From assembly GCA_002422785.1 (NCBI GenBank), contig DITK01000053.1, positions 7,897 through 71,896 of the forward strand: 64,000 nucleotides of DNA, given 5' to 3'. Made by a program: the position numbers and the translations under genes. Of the stretch, positions 53,032 to 61,351 are shown piece by piece. Source of the stretch: Francisellaceae bacterium UBA6186 (GTDB lineage: Bacteria; Pseudomonadota; Gammaproteobacteria; UBA6186; Azoamicaceae). The first letter of the stretch is position 1. Every line of letters starts with the position of its first letter. The notes beneath the pieces are model-generated. The model saw only the letters and a program-made list of their open reading frames with translations, had not been told where the DNA came from and did no database searches.

Positions 53032-53489
53032 ACAGAAACTCCCATGCCAGACGCCAAAGCTGAAGCTAATATATTTTGATCTTGATCATACATTTCAATT
53101 TGTGCACGTAACTTCATTTTTCTCCAAAAAATTTTTTTTGCTTTTACTGTAATAGTATCTCCCGGGTATACTGATTTAAAAAATTCAACTTTTGCATCCG
53201 TAAACATGGTTATCCAATTTTTGATTTGATCCGCCGGTAATGACATCGACAATAAATAAATGCCAAATGCTACCACCCCAATTTGACACATAGATTCTAA
53301 TAAAATAACCCCAGGAGTTATAGCTTTATCCGGGAAATGACCAGAATAAAAAAATTCATCTTTTTTAAAATTATAGGTTCCACAAATTTCGTTTTCATTA
53401 ATATAAATAATTTGATCAATAAAACGAAATGGTTTTTGTTGCGGTATATAATGCAAAATTTCTGTTGGCGTTAATGCTATAGTTAACAT
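53028..53489 (-). CDS. FabZ-like (3R)-hydroxyacyl-ACP dehydratase
   Basis: Hot-dog fold dehydratase: PFRFIDQIIYINENEICGTYNF and the active-site block SGHFPDKAITPGVILLESMCQ, with the catalytic His in GHFP and Glu in LLESM. The tail (KFFWRKMKLRAQIEMYDQDQN-type strand) completes the fold. 153 residues. It is distinct from FabA upstream, so this cluster holds two dehydratases, one possibly specialised in isomerisation. Overlaps the KAS start by four bases. Confidence 0.8.
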   Translation of the reverse strand: MLTIALTPTEILHYIPQQKPFRFIDQIIYINENEICGTYNFKKDEFFYSGHFPDKAITPGVILLESMCQIGVVAFGIYLLSMSLPADQIKNWITMFTDAKVEFFKSVYPGDTITVKAKKIFWRKMKLRAQIEMYDQDQNILASALASGMGVSV

Positions 53490-53526
53490 AAATTATATTC
53501 TCTCGATCAATGTTTTTCGCAATTCG

Positions 53527-54126
53527 CTAGCTTTCAATTAAATTTCCCCCTACCGCATTATTATCTAAGTGAGGGTAATTACTATACTGTATCCCAGTAA
53601 ATACTCCAACTCTAGCATCTTTTATAACATATATAGCCTGTCCGTCGACAAAAACATTGGCAGAACCAATAGCAATTGAAGATCCTGCCGATTTTCTTTG
53701 TACTAACCTTTTAATTTCTACCTCATATGTTACTAATTTATTGTGAGGACGAATTTGGCCAAAAAAATCTACCTCTTTGACGCCCAATGCTCTTCCCGCA
53801 CCTTTCGCGCCACAGAGAGTAGCATAAAATCCTATCAATTGCCAAACCGCATCCACCCCTAAACAACCAGGCTGCACCGGATCGGCACGAAAATGACACT
53901 GAAAAAACCAATCACTTAACGAAATATCCTGCTCTGCTACTATTTTACCTTTATTACCAATGCGTTCTATCTTAGTTACCCTATCAAACATCAACATCGG
54001 AGGAGCCGGAAGTATCCCACAACCTTCAAGTGGCGGATCCTTTACTAACGAACCCCACGCAAAAGCTAGCAATTCCTGTTTATTAAAAGAAGTTTTTTTT
54101 AAATAATCATCATACTTAATTTTCAT
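53527..54126 (-). CDS. FabA-like 3-hydroxyacyl-ACP dehydratase/isomerase
   Basis: Matches FabA strongly: LLAFAWGSLV, LPAPPMLMFDRVTKIE, WFFQCHFRADPVQPGCLGVDAVWQLIGFY and GRALGVKEVDFFGQIRP. The catalytic His is in CHFRADP and the Asp in GVDAVWQL. About 199 residues against 172 for E. coli, with extra residues at both ends. FabA-type enzymes introduce the cis double bond used by FabB, suggesting the block makes an unsaturated or otherwise specialised chain. Seven bases after the KAS III gene. Confidence 0.88.
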   Translation of the reverse strand: MKIKYDDYLKKTSFNKQELLAFAWGSLVKDPPLEGCGILPAPPMLMFDRVTKIERIGNKGKIVAEQDISLSDWFFQCHFRADPVQPGCLGVDAVWQLIGFYATLCGAKGAGRALGVKEVDFFGQIRPHNKLVTYEVEIKRLVQRKSAGSSIAIGSANVFVDGQAIYVIKDARVGVFTGIQYSNYPHLDNNAVGGNLIES

Positions 54127-54132
54127 AAATGT

Positions 54133-55116
54133 TTATGTAACCTCGATAAGCATTCCGCCCCAAGTAAGGCCCGCCCCAACCACAACTAATACAATTTGAT
54201 CACCTGCCACAAAATTAGACCAATTTTGCGATAATACCGTAGGTGCACCAGCCGCCCCGCAATTACCAAACTGATCAACATTATATAAATGACGATCTTC
54301 TGAAATTTCAGCCATTTTACAAATAGCACGTAACATCATGAGATTGGCCTGATGACCAATAAAATAATGTTTATTCTTTGCAACATTAGATTGTTTTCTA
54401 AAATGTTCAACAATTGCAACCATTTTTTTAATGGCAAATCTTTGTACTACTGGACCCTCTTGATAAAAATGTCCACCAGCCGGAACAGTTATGGTATTGC
54501 AAGATGCTGGGTTAGAACCGATCATGATACTAGATATAAAAACATTCGATTTATGTTTTTTAGAAACAATTATAGCCGAGGCACCGTCACCTAATAAAAC
54601 TGCAACTTTTCTATCAGTAAAATCAACACAACGAGTCATATTTTCTGGTATAACTAACAAAATATAGTCAGGTAAACTCTCAGCATCCATTTGATTAATA
54701 AAATTCATATGCACCGCAAACGTCGAGCATGCAGAATTAATATCAAAAGCCGGAGCATTAATACCTAATTCTGCCGCAATCATACAAGCCTCTGCAGGCA
54801 AAGAATACTGAGGTAAACAACCACCAGCAATAACCATGCCAATGTCTGTAATTGATAATTTAGCTTGCTGTAAAGCACCCTTAGCAGCCATCGCCCCCGT
54901 TTGGGCATTAGAAAATTCTATATGAGAGCCAGTGGTTAATGGAGATTTATTATACGTTTTATTAATATAGTCTAACGATAGTACCGTGCGTCTTTCTCTG
55001 ATCCCAACTCTTTCCATAATCCACTCGTTACTAGTGCCTATGTTTAAATCAGTAAGAAATTGATTATCAATAATGTTTGTGGGGTGAAAATGTCCGATGC
55101 CGTGAATAAAAATCAT
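54133..55116 (-). CDS. Beta-ketoacyl-ACP synthase III-like (FabH family)
   Basis: Chain-initiating condensing enzyme. Catalytic Cys in DINSACSTFAVHMNF, His in FIGHQANLMMLRAI and Asn in FGNCGAAGAPTVLSQ form the expected triad. The N-terminal NEWIMERVGIRERR is the FabH CoA-binding arm. Begins the minus-strand accessory set. ATG at 55116 chosen over TTG at 55131. The gap at 55132-55345 should contain the promoter; no further gene was found there. Confidence 0.87.
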   Translation of the reverse strand: MIFIHGIGHFHPTNIIDNQFLTDLNIGTSNEWIMERVGIRERRTVLSLDYINKTYNKSPLTTGSHIEFSNAQTGAMAAKGALQQAKLSITDIGMVIAGGCLPQYSLPAEACMIAAELGINAPAFDINSACSTFAVHMNFINQMDAESLPDYILLVIPENMTRCVDFTDRKVAVLLGDGASAIIVSKKHKSNVFISSIMIGSNPASCNTITVPAGGHFYQEGPVVQRFAIKKMVAIVEHFRKQSNVAKNKHYFIGHQANLMMLRAICKMAEISEDRHLYNVDQFGNCGAAGAPTVLSQNWSNFVAGDQIVLVVVGAGLTWGGMLIEVT

Positions 55117-55345
55117 AATGCTTTGTTTCAATATTTACTTATTTACATTTCTATTTTTATGATAATTAATACCATAGCTAAATTTTAATTAGCGATATGT
55201 TAACAGTTCTTTAATTTTTAACAATGTAGTATTTTTAGTTTTGTCGCAAATTTTATTAATAATTTCAATGTCTTGTCAAAACCAATTAAAGTTAAATTAA
55301 CAACTAATACTATTTACCATAACAAGATTATTTAAAGTTAGATCG

Positions 55346-55948
55346 TCATAAAGTAGGTCTAGGTGATTGTATGTATATATTACTAATTTGTTGTTTACTA
55401 GCTAATAAAGCAGTTACTTGCTGCAACAGCAAATCAGCTTGCTCCACTAATTGTTTTGTTTTTACTAGTTTAGGAAAATCCTGCTCAATTTGTTGAGCAT
55501 TGATCTGACTTGCGGCTAGATGAGATTGTAAAACATCGGATGTACTAATTAATGACATCTTCTTATCTTTTAAATAATTAATATCGTGCAGCAATCTTTC
55601 TAAAGCGTGCTTAGCTTGCTCTGTGATTTGTTCACGTGCTTCTTTGTCATAAGCCGGATTATTAAGTATATCTGGATTATCTAACCATAGAGCCATTTGT
55701 AACTGCCTGCTTAAATACTCACATAGATCTTCCGTTACACTATAAGAATTATTAAATGCTTGGATAGCTTGTTGTATTGCAAGATCTGGGTATGTTGTAA
55801 ACCTATGCTGTAGTTTTTGAATAAGATCTTGTTGCATAGTTAATGTTCGTTGTTGCACAGCCGCAGTATCTATTCCTTGAAAATTGCCAAGGCCTAAATT
55901 AACTAATGTATTTAAACCTGAGATATCACTTTTTTTCATTACTTTCAT
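55346..55948 (-). CDS. Hypothetical helical protein
   Basis: Not recognised. About 200 residues, predicted mostly alpha-helical and Gln/Leu-rich (TMQQDLIQKLQHRF, LLHDINYLKDKKMSLIST, KLVKTKQLVEQADLLLQQVTALL), with no signal peptide or membrane helix. It lies between the accessory fatty-acid genes and fabD on the same strand but with 127-base and 229-base spacers, so it probably has its own promoter. The coiled-coil-like pattern suggests a scaffold or secreted protein; no motif supports either. Confidence 0.5.
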   Translation of the reverse strand: MKVMKKSDISGLNTLVNLGLGNFQGIDTAAVQQRTLTMQQDLIQKLQHRFTTYPDLAIQQAIQAFNNSYSVTEDLCEYLSRQLQMALWLDNPDILNNPAYDKEAREQITEQAKHALERLLHDINYLKDKKMSLISTSDVLQSHLAASQINAQQIEQDFPKLVKTKQLVEQADLLLQQVTALLASKQQISNIYIQSPRPTL

Positions 55949-56075
55949 CCTATCATGTTAAGCGCATATTCTTAATTGTCGATCAGTTATAATAATCTTC
56001 AATTATCATTTTAATATTACTTTCTTAATACATTACCAACAAGAGAATTTTTTAAAATTAACAGTACTGTTTCAA

Positions 56076-57011
56076 TTATATAAATACCTTACTAATAGTT
56101 TTAACATTTGTTACTGATTGAATATTTACACCGATAGATTTAAAAAATCCACGTAGTGGTGATCCTGGTCCTACCTCTACTATAGATTTAGTATGTTTAA
56201 TAAAATTATCCATATTTTCTCGCCACTTTACACTACCACTTATTTGTTTAGTTAAATGATTAATTAACGTGCTAACTTGCATGTCAGGATAAAAACCACC
56301 ACTATAATTAGAAATAACCGAAGTTAAACTATCAGTATTAAATTGATCTTTAAATTGTAGCAAATAATCGTGGAAAATTGGTTCTATTTTTTGCATATAA
56401 CGTGAATGAAACGGTGATTTAGCCAACAAATATACAACTCGCATAGTTTGATCAAAAAATATTTTTTCTAATTGAACAATAGTTGCTTGCACGCAGCTTT
56501 TATATCCGCTCAAAACTACCTGTTGCTTAGAATTATCGTTAGCTATATCAACCCCAAAAGCACCAGCTATATTATTAATTTGTTCTAAAGGTATTGGATC
56601 CATAATTATGGCTGCCATGCTACCTTCTTCATCTTTAGCTACCACCGATTGCATAAGTTTGCCACGAAAATGTACAATTTTTACTGCTATATCAAAAGGT
56701 ATTACCCCACTTGCTACCAATGCTGCATATTCACCTAACGAATGACCTGCAAAAAAAATCGGAGCAAATTTATAATATTTTTTTAATACCTCATACGTAG
56801 CTATTTCTAGTGTCAGTATACACGGCTGAGTATATTCCGTACTATTTAATTTAATTTCGTTATTTTGACATATATCATACAAATCAAACTGCAAAACATC
56901 ACTAGCTATCGAAAATATATCCCTAGCTTCAGGATAAATTTCATTAAAATCTTTACCCATCCCTAAATGCTGAATACCCTGGCCGGGAAATACTACCCCG
57001 TCAAAATGCAT
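56076..57011 (-). CDS. fabD: Malonyl-CoA:ACP acyltransferase-like (FabD family)
   Basis: Acyltransferase that loads malonyl groups on ACP. FPGQGIQHLGMG at the N-terminus, catalytic Ser in FAGHSLGEYAALVASG and His in KSPFHSRYMQKIE; QxxG-type loop (VLSGYKS) and EVGPGSPLRGF near the end are typical. 311 residues. It could serve main fatty-acid synthesis or the neighbouring accessory set. Followed by tgt after 54 bases. Confidence 0.87.
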   Translation of the reverse strand: MHFDGVVFPGQGIQHLGMGKDFNEIYPEARDIFSIASDVLQFDLYDICQNNEIKLNSTEYTQPCILTLEIATYEVLKKYYKFAPIFFAGHSLGEYAALVASGVIPFDIAVKIVHFRGKLMQSVVAKDEEGSMAAIIMDPIPLEQINNIAGAFGVDIANDNSKQQVVLSGYKSCVQATIVQLEKIFFDQTMRVVYLLAKSPFHSRYMQKIEPIFHDYLLQFKDQFNTDSLTSVISNYSGGFYPDMQVSTLINHLTKQISGSVKWRENMDNFIKHTKSIVEVGPGSPLRGFFKSIGVNIQSVTNVKTISKVFI

Positions 57012-57065
57012 ACTTTGTCTCCCATAATCTATTTTATTAGTATCTCTGTTAATTAAATTATAAAA

Positions 57066-58256
57066 TTAATTTAGCCAAAGTTTTCTGGTAGCTTCCATAC
57101 AATCATCTCTAATTGCTTGACGAATGGAAAACATTAACCGATTCATGAATGATACATTGTGAATCGTAATTAATTGGTATACTAACAGTTCTCTGGCTTT
57201 TAATAAATGATGCAAATAACCTTTTGAATACATTAAGCAGGTTGAACAAGGACAATCTATCTCGATTGGTGTGTTATCTAGTTTAAATTTACTGTTAAAT
57301 AAATTTATATGGCTTCTAAGATTATCTTGTAATAAATTTGGTGGACGCACCAAAGCACCGCCATGTCTTGCTAGCCTGGTTGGATGGACACAATCAAAAG
57401 TATCTACCCCTTGGGATATACCAGAAAAAATATCATTAATACCTCCAATTCCTAATAAATGCGTTGGTCTTGTGGGATCTAATTTTGATTTAGTAAAACC
57501 AACCACATCATACATTTGATCTTTACTAGCACCTAAAGAACCACCTATCGCTTGTCCAAAAAAAGGATTATCGTTAACAAAATTACAGCTTTCTTGCCGT
57601 AAATCTTCGTATACCCCGCCCTGTATAATGCCGTAAAGAGCCTGAACACCATTATTATTAGCACTAAATTCCTGTAAGCTACGTAGCCCCCAACGATGGC
57701 TTCTTTCCATCGATTGTTTGGTATAGTTTTTATCAACATGAAATGGTGTACACTCATCAAAAACCAGCACTAGATCAGCTCCTAAATTACGTTGAATTTC
57801 CATAGCACGCTCTGCTGTTAAAAGATGCATTTTCCCATCAAGATAAGATCTAAATAAAGCGCCATCTTCAGTAATTTTTAACAATGTTTTGGGGCGATGA
57901 TTATGACGTTTTCCTTTAATCTCGTCCGCTATCGATCCATGTCCTAAACTAAAAATTTGGAACCCGCCGGAATCTGTTAACATCGGACCATCCCACCCCA
58001 TGAATTTATGTAATCCACCAAATTTAGCAACAACCTCGGATCCAGGCTGAATCATTAAATGATAGGTATTGGCTAGAATAAATTGTGTTCCACTATTTTT
58101 CATATCACACGAGGACACAGCTTTTATAGCAGCTTTGGTGGCACAAAAAATAAATGCCGGTGTTTCTACTACCCCATGAGGTGTTAATAAACTACCTAAA
58201 CGTGCTTGGTTATTTTTAGATGTATAATTAATGGTAAATTTAAAATTACTGTACAT
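57066..58256 (-). CDS. tgt: tRNA-guanine transglycosylase (probable queuine-using type)
   Basis: Exchanges G34 of GUN-anticodon tRNAs for a queuosine base. Core motifs: MLTDSGGFQIFSLG, LVLVFDECTPFHVD, LYGIIQGGVYEDLRQE, TFDCVHPTRLARHGG (catalytic Asp) and the zinc ligands CPCSTC ... HH. The substrate loop reads AIGGSLGASKDQM where preQ1-using bacterial enzymes have GGLAVGE, so the Val is Gly, resembling eukaryotic and chlamydial enzymes. An insert after FSLGHGSIADEIKG is also shared with chlamydial forms. Next to a YhhQ-type transporter, five bases away, which supports salvage of a base from the host. Confidence 0.93.
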   Translation of the reverse strand: MYSNFKFTINYTSKNNQARLGSLLTPHGVVETPAFIFCATKAAIKAVSSCDMKNSGTQFILANTYHLMIQPGSEVVAKFGGLHKFMGWDGPMLTDSGGFQIFSLGHGSIADEIKGKRHNHRPKTLLKITEDGALFRSYLDGKMHLLTAERAMEIQRNLGADLVLVFDECTPFHVDKNYTKQSMERSHRWGLRSLQEFSANNNGVQALYGIIQGGVYEDLRQESCNFVNDNPFFGQAIGGSLGASKDQMYDVVGFTKSKLDPTRPTHLLGIGGINDIFSGISQGVDTFDCVHPTRLARHGGALVRPPNLLQDNLRSHINLFNSKFKLDNTPIEIDCPCSTCLMYSKGYLHHLLKARELLVYQLITIHNVSFMNRLMFSIRQAIRDDCMEATRKLWLN

Positions 58257-58260
58257 GTTT

Positions 58261-59043
58261 TTACTTACAAGTTAAATTTAACGGCTGAAATTTATAGCTT
58301 ATATAAATCATTGGCGTAGATAGTATGGTAATAAATCCTTGAGTAATTAAAGTCCAAAAAATGTACGTATATAAAATAACGGAAAAACTTGCCGGATTTG
58401 GGGATAATAGATTCCAAGCTAAAAAATTAAATAAAAAAGTATCCATAGTAGTTGCAAAAGTAATTAAAATGATTGTACGCAACCATAAATATTTTTTATT
58501 AGTAATTTTACTTATTGCTTGAAATACCCAAATACCAGATAACTGGGCCACAGAAAATGATAATAAACTCGCTAATAACAATCTAGGAGATGGGCAAAAT
58601 AACAAATGCATGGCATTATCAGCTAGCAACATGTGTTCTGTGCCTGCTCTAATTGTGCTAGGGGAAATAGGTTGATGGCCAACCGCAATAATCATTAATA
58701 AAGTCATTAAAATTTGTGCTGCAAAACAAAACCAAATATTATTTTTCGCTGCATTTTGATCGTAATGTTCAGCTAATATGCCACTACATAAGTAAGTGCT
58801 AGAAAAAACTACCGTACCTAAAGCCACCGGCCCACTACTGAAAGATAACTGCATCCCTTTTAAAACTTGAATGTTAGCTGCCAAAACCGCTACAATGTTG
58901 TAAAGGTATAGTCCTTGTTTGCCGAAAAGCTTAAAAAGCAACAACATAGCCATAATACATACTGCAAATAAGATTATAGAAGTTGCTTCTACTGGTAAAC
59001 TTTGTAGTACTTCTATGAATGGTATAACAATAACTTTATCCAT
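58261..59043 (-). CDS. Queuosine-precursor transporter, YhhQ/VUT family
   Basis: Six- or seven-helix membrane protein of PF02592 (YhhQ). LYNIVAVLAANIQVLKGMQL, GTVVFSSTYLCSGILAEHYDQNAAKN and the LLASLLSFSVAQLSGIWVFQAISK helix match; LRTIILITFATTMDTFLFNFLAW is the late signature. YhhQ-type proteins import preQ0/preQ1, or queuine in Chlamydia. It lies directly upstream of tgt on the same strand. No queuosine biosynthesis gene occurs in this window. Confidence 0.85.
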   Translation of the reverse strand: MDKVIVIPFIEVLQSLPVEATSIILFAVCIMAMLLLFKLFGKQGLYLYNIVAVLAANIQVLKGMQLSFSSGPVALGTVVFSSTYLCSGILAEHYDQNAAKNNIWFCFAAQILMTLLMIIAVGHQPISPSTIRAGTEHMLLADNAMHLLFCPSPRLLLASLLSFSVAQLSGIWVFQAISKITNKKYLWLRTIILITFATTMDTFLFNFLAWNLLSPNPASFSVILYTYIFWTLITQGFITILSTPMIYISYKFQPLNLTCK

Positions 59044-59091
59044 GCCGCCAAAATATACTAAGTTGTCTTAATTTTCAAATAAAATTTTTGC

Positions 59092-59119
59092 TTGTTTTTC
59101 AAAAGTAAAGCAGTATAAT
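59092..59119 (+). promoter_or_regulatory. Promoter candidate for tRNA-Lys
   Basis: TTGTTT (59092-59097) and TATAAT (59114-59119) with a 16-base spacer lie about 55 bases before the tRNA gene at 59175, on the same strand. The perfect -10 box supports it; the -35 is a moderate match. Confidence 0.45.
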
Positions 59120-59174
59120 TGTTCCTTGATTTATATAACTAATTTTTTTTATTAGATTATTTAAATTTTAGCAA

Positions 59175-59247
59175 GGGTCGTTAGCTCAGTTGGTAGAGCA
59201 GTAGGCTTTTAACCTATTGGTCGAAGGTTCGAATCCCTCACGACCCA
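59175..59247 (+). tRNA. tRNA-Lys (anticodon TTT)
   Basis: Full 73-base cloverleaf. Acceptor GGGTCGT pairs with ACGACCC, followed by A73; the D-arm GCTCAGTTGGTAGAGC is standard; the anticodon stem GTAGG/CCTAT frames loop CTTTTAA, anticodon TTT; the T-arm contains GGTTCGAATCC. CCA is not encoded. Reads lysine codons AAA and AAG, abundant in this AT-rich genome. Confidence 0.97.
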
Positions 59248-59272
59248 TAACATAAAATTTATTGGAAGTCAT

Positions 59273-59626
59273 ATGAAGACTATATTTAGGCTAATTTTTA
59301 CATACGTTATTTTGTATCAACATAACGCTATAGCTAGAAATATTGGCGAAGTAGCTGATACGCTATTCTCCGGAACCAATATATTAACTAGATTTTTTTG
59401 GGTCGCTTCTATATTAGTCGGGGTATTCCTATTAACTGGATGTATGGTTCACTACAAAGAACATCGTAACAACCCAAAATTAGTGCCTCTTTCAACCGTT
59501 ATTACTTATTTAATTTTAGGTTTAATTGCAATTAGTATCCCTTTTTTGAATAGACTTTTTGGAGACGATGCGTACGATGCAGTAAACCAATCTACTAATA
59601 GTAGATCAATTTTTCATTATTCTTAA
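59273..59626 (+). CDS. IcmD/DotP-like small membrane protein (Dot/Icm-type secretion)
   Basis: A 117-residue exported membrane protein. A leader (MKTIFRLIFTYVILYQHNAIA) precedes NIGEVADTLFSG, a first helix (WVASILVGVFLLTGCMVHY), the polar KEHRNNPKLVPLS and a second helix (VITYLILGLIAISIPFL). The helix/KxHxxNPxxxPxxxxI/helix order is the layout of IcmD/DotP and IcmC/DotE of the type IVB secretion system in Legionella and Coxiella. No other Dot/Icm gene is in the window. It begins 25 bases after tRNA-Lys. The family assignment is moderate because these proteins are short. Confidence 0.5.
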   Translation: MKTIFRLIFTYVILYQHNAIARNIGEVADTLFSGTNILTRFFWVASILVGVFLLTGCMVHYKEHRNNPKLVPLSTVITYLILGLIAISIPFLNRLFGDDAYDAVNQSTNSRSIFHYS

Positions 59627-59634
59627 AATAACAC

Positions 59635-61107
59635 CTAAATTCTTATGTCATTAATATCTTTAACAAATTGATCTAATTCAATTTGAAATTTTTTAATTTT
59701 ATTAATATTGGATTTTTTTGCTATTTTTAATGATTGCTCAATTTTTTGCGCCGCTGCTGGTAAATTATTATGAATAATTAATAATTTAGCCTGAGTGAAC
59801 AAACCTTCTTCTGGCTCATTTAGCTGCTGATAACAACCTATTAATAATTCATATATTTTTGGCTCTTCTATAAGATCATAAATATTGTTTTTGTTATAAT
59901 TTTCCAAAATATTTTTAGCATTAAATGGTAAATTTAATTTTATTAAAGTTTGGGCATAAGCTAAAACCAATGGTAAATAATCTGGAATAATTTCGATTAA
60001 ATCAGCTAATTTATCTTTAGCAATATGTGGCGTAGTATTTGATAATAATTCCGCCAAAGATAATTGTATAATAATATTTTCTGGATTTTTTTTGATTAAT
60101 TCTGCGAAAATATTTTCAGCTTCAGAGTTTTTATGCAAGTCTTGTAATACTAAAGCTTGTTCATAACGTAACAAAGTATAATTACTATATCGATGATTTT
60201 TTAAGCTGTTTTCAATTTTGTTTAGCAAATTAGTTTTATTAGTATTGAGATATACATTAATTCTAGCCTTTATAAGACCATAATCAATATGATCTAAATA
60301 TTGTTTATAGCCAGTTTGTTCTACCCGGTTATAAGCATCAGAGATCCTTGACGCAAAAATTGGATGGGTTAACAAATATTGTGGTATTTTTTGGTTATCA
60401 CCACTAAACACGCTAAACCTTTCAAAAATATTAGCCATAGCCCTTGGATCAAATTTAGATTTATTTAACAATTGTATACCAATACGATCAGCTTCCTGTT
60501 CATTTTCTCTAGAAAAGGTTAGCATTCGTTGCATATGCCCACCAAGAATTGGCATAATCAAATCTGGGACACCAATTGCAATAGCGGCCGCAGCTTCGGC
60601 AATAGTTAAAGGTATGAGCTTATTATGGTGCAATAATTGCCTAACAGAATGTTTTTGAGTAATGTGGCTTATTTCATGAGCTAAAATTGCTGCCAGCTCA
60701 CTTTCTGTTGCCGTAGTTTGGATTAAACCCGCAAAAACTCCAATATTACCGCCAAAGAATGCAAAAGCATTTATTTCTGTACCACCAACTATAAAAAAAT
60801 TAAACTTACTTAAGTCTACTTGCTGACAATTGGTTAACAAACTATTGCCTAAATGATTAATATAGGCATTTATAATTGGATCTATATGAATTATTCCAGC
60901 CTGTCTTAACTGGTGAAGCCAAGTTTTACCTATAATCATTTCTTCTTTGCTGGAAATAACTAACTGTGTTTCGTTACCAAAATTTGGTAACTTCTTAGCA
61001 ACAGCTATATTACCCAGCAGTTCTAATGCTATAATCATTACCAATAATTCGATGAATGGTGTAGTATTGATAATATTAACTGATTTATAAATAAATTTTT
61101 TTATCAT
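59635..61107 (-). CDS. bepA: BepA-like periplasmic M48 metalloprotease with TPR tail
   Basis: Outer-membrane quality-control protease. After a hydrophobic export signal, the M48 domain shows AILAHEISHITQKHS (HExxH) and ENEQEADRIGIQLL (third ligand Glu). C-terminal residues about 290-490 form TPR-like helices (NSEAENIFAELIKKNPENIIIQLSLAELL). BepA helps assemble LptD and degrades its misfolded forms, so it works with lptD, lptM and surA here. Starts only nine bases from the divergent TusA-like gene. Confidence 0.88.
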   Translation of the reverse strand: MIKKFIYKSVNIINTTPFIELLVMIIALELLGNIAVAKKLPNFGNETQLVISSKEEMIIGKTWLHQLRQAGIIHIDPIINAYINHLGNSLLTNCQQVDLSKFNFFIVGGTEINAFAFFGGNIGVFAGLIQTTATESELAAILAHEISHITQKHSVRQLLHHNKLIPLTIAEAAAAIAIGVPDLIMPILGGHMQRMLTFSRENEQEADRIGIQLLNKSKFDPRAMANIFERFSVFSGDNQKIPQYLLTHPIFASRISDAYNRVEQTGYKQYLDHIDYGLIKARINVYLNTNKTNLLNKIENSLKNHRYSNYTLLRYEQALVLQDLHKNSEAENIFAELIKKNPENIIIQLSLAELLSNTTPHIAKDKLADLIEIIPDYLPLVLAYAQTLIKLNLPFNAKNILENYNKNNIYDLIEEPKIYELLIGCYQQLNEPEEGLFTQAKLLIIHNNLPAAAQKIEQSLKIAKKSNINKIKKFQIELDQFVKDINDIRI

Positions 61108-61116
61108 ATTTTGTCT

Positions 61117-61335
61117 ATGAGTACCTTAGATCTAACTACTTTAACATGTCCATGGACTATTATAAAAACTAAACAAGCGATGGACAAATTGTCTAATGGT
61201 GAAAATTTGTTAATCACGGTAACTGACCCTAGTTTTATAATAGATTGCCAAGTATACGCAAAACAGACTGGGCATAAGTTGCTATATAAATGGCACAAAG
61301 GAGACAATATTTGTTGCTTATTACAAAAAAATTAG
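61117..61335 (+). CDS. TusA/SirA-like sulfur-carrier protein
   Basis: A 72-residue protein of the TusA family. LDLTTLTCPWTIIKTKQAMDKL is the diagnostic N-terminus with the reactive Cys in TCP; the family motif CPxP reads CPWT. The remaining LLITVTDPSFIIDCQVYAKQTGHKLL matches the ferredoxin-like fold. It could carry persulfide sulfur or act in redox control; with the changed motif, thiolation activity is uncertain. ATG at 61117 preferred to TTG at 61111. Sits between bepA and perM as in related gammaproteobacterial loci. Confidence 0.8.
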   Translation: MSTLDLTTLTCPWTIIKTKQAMDKLSNGENLLITVTDPSFIIDCQVYAKQTGHKLLYKWHKGDNICCLLQKN

Positions 61336-61351
61336 GGGGCTTAAATTAAAT

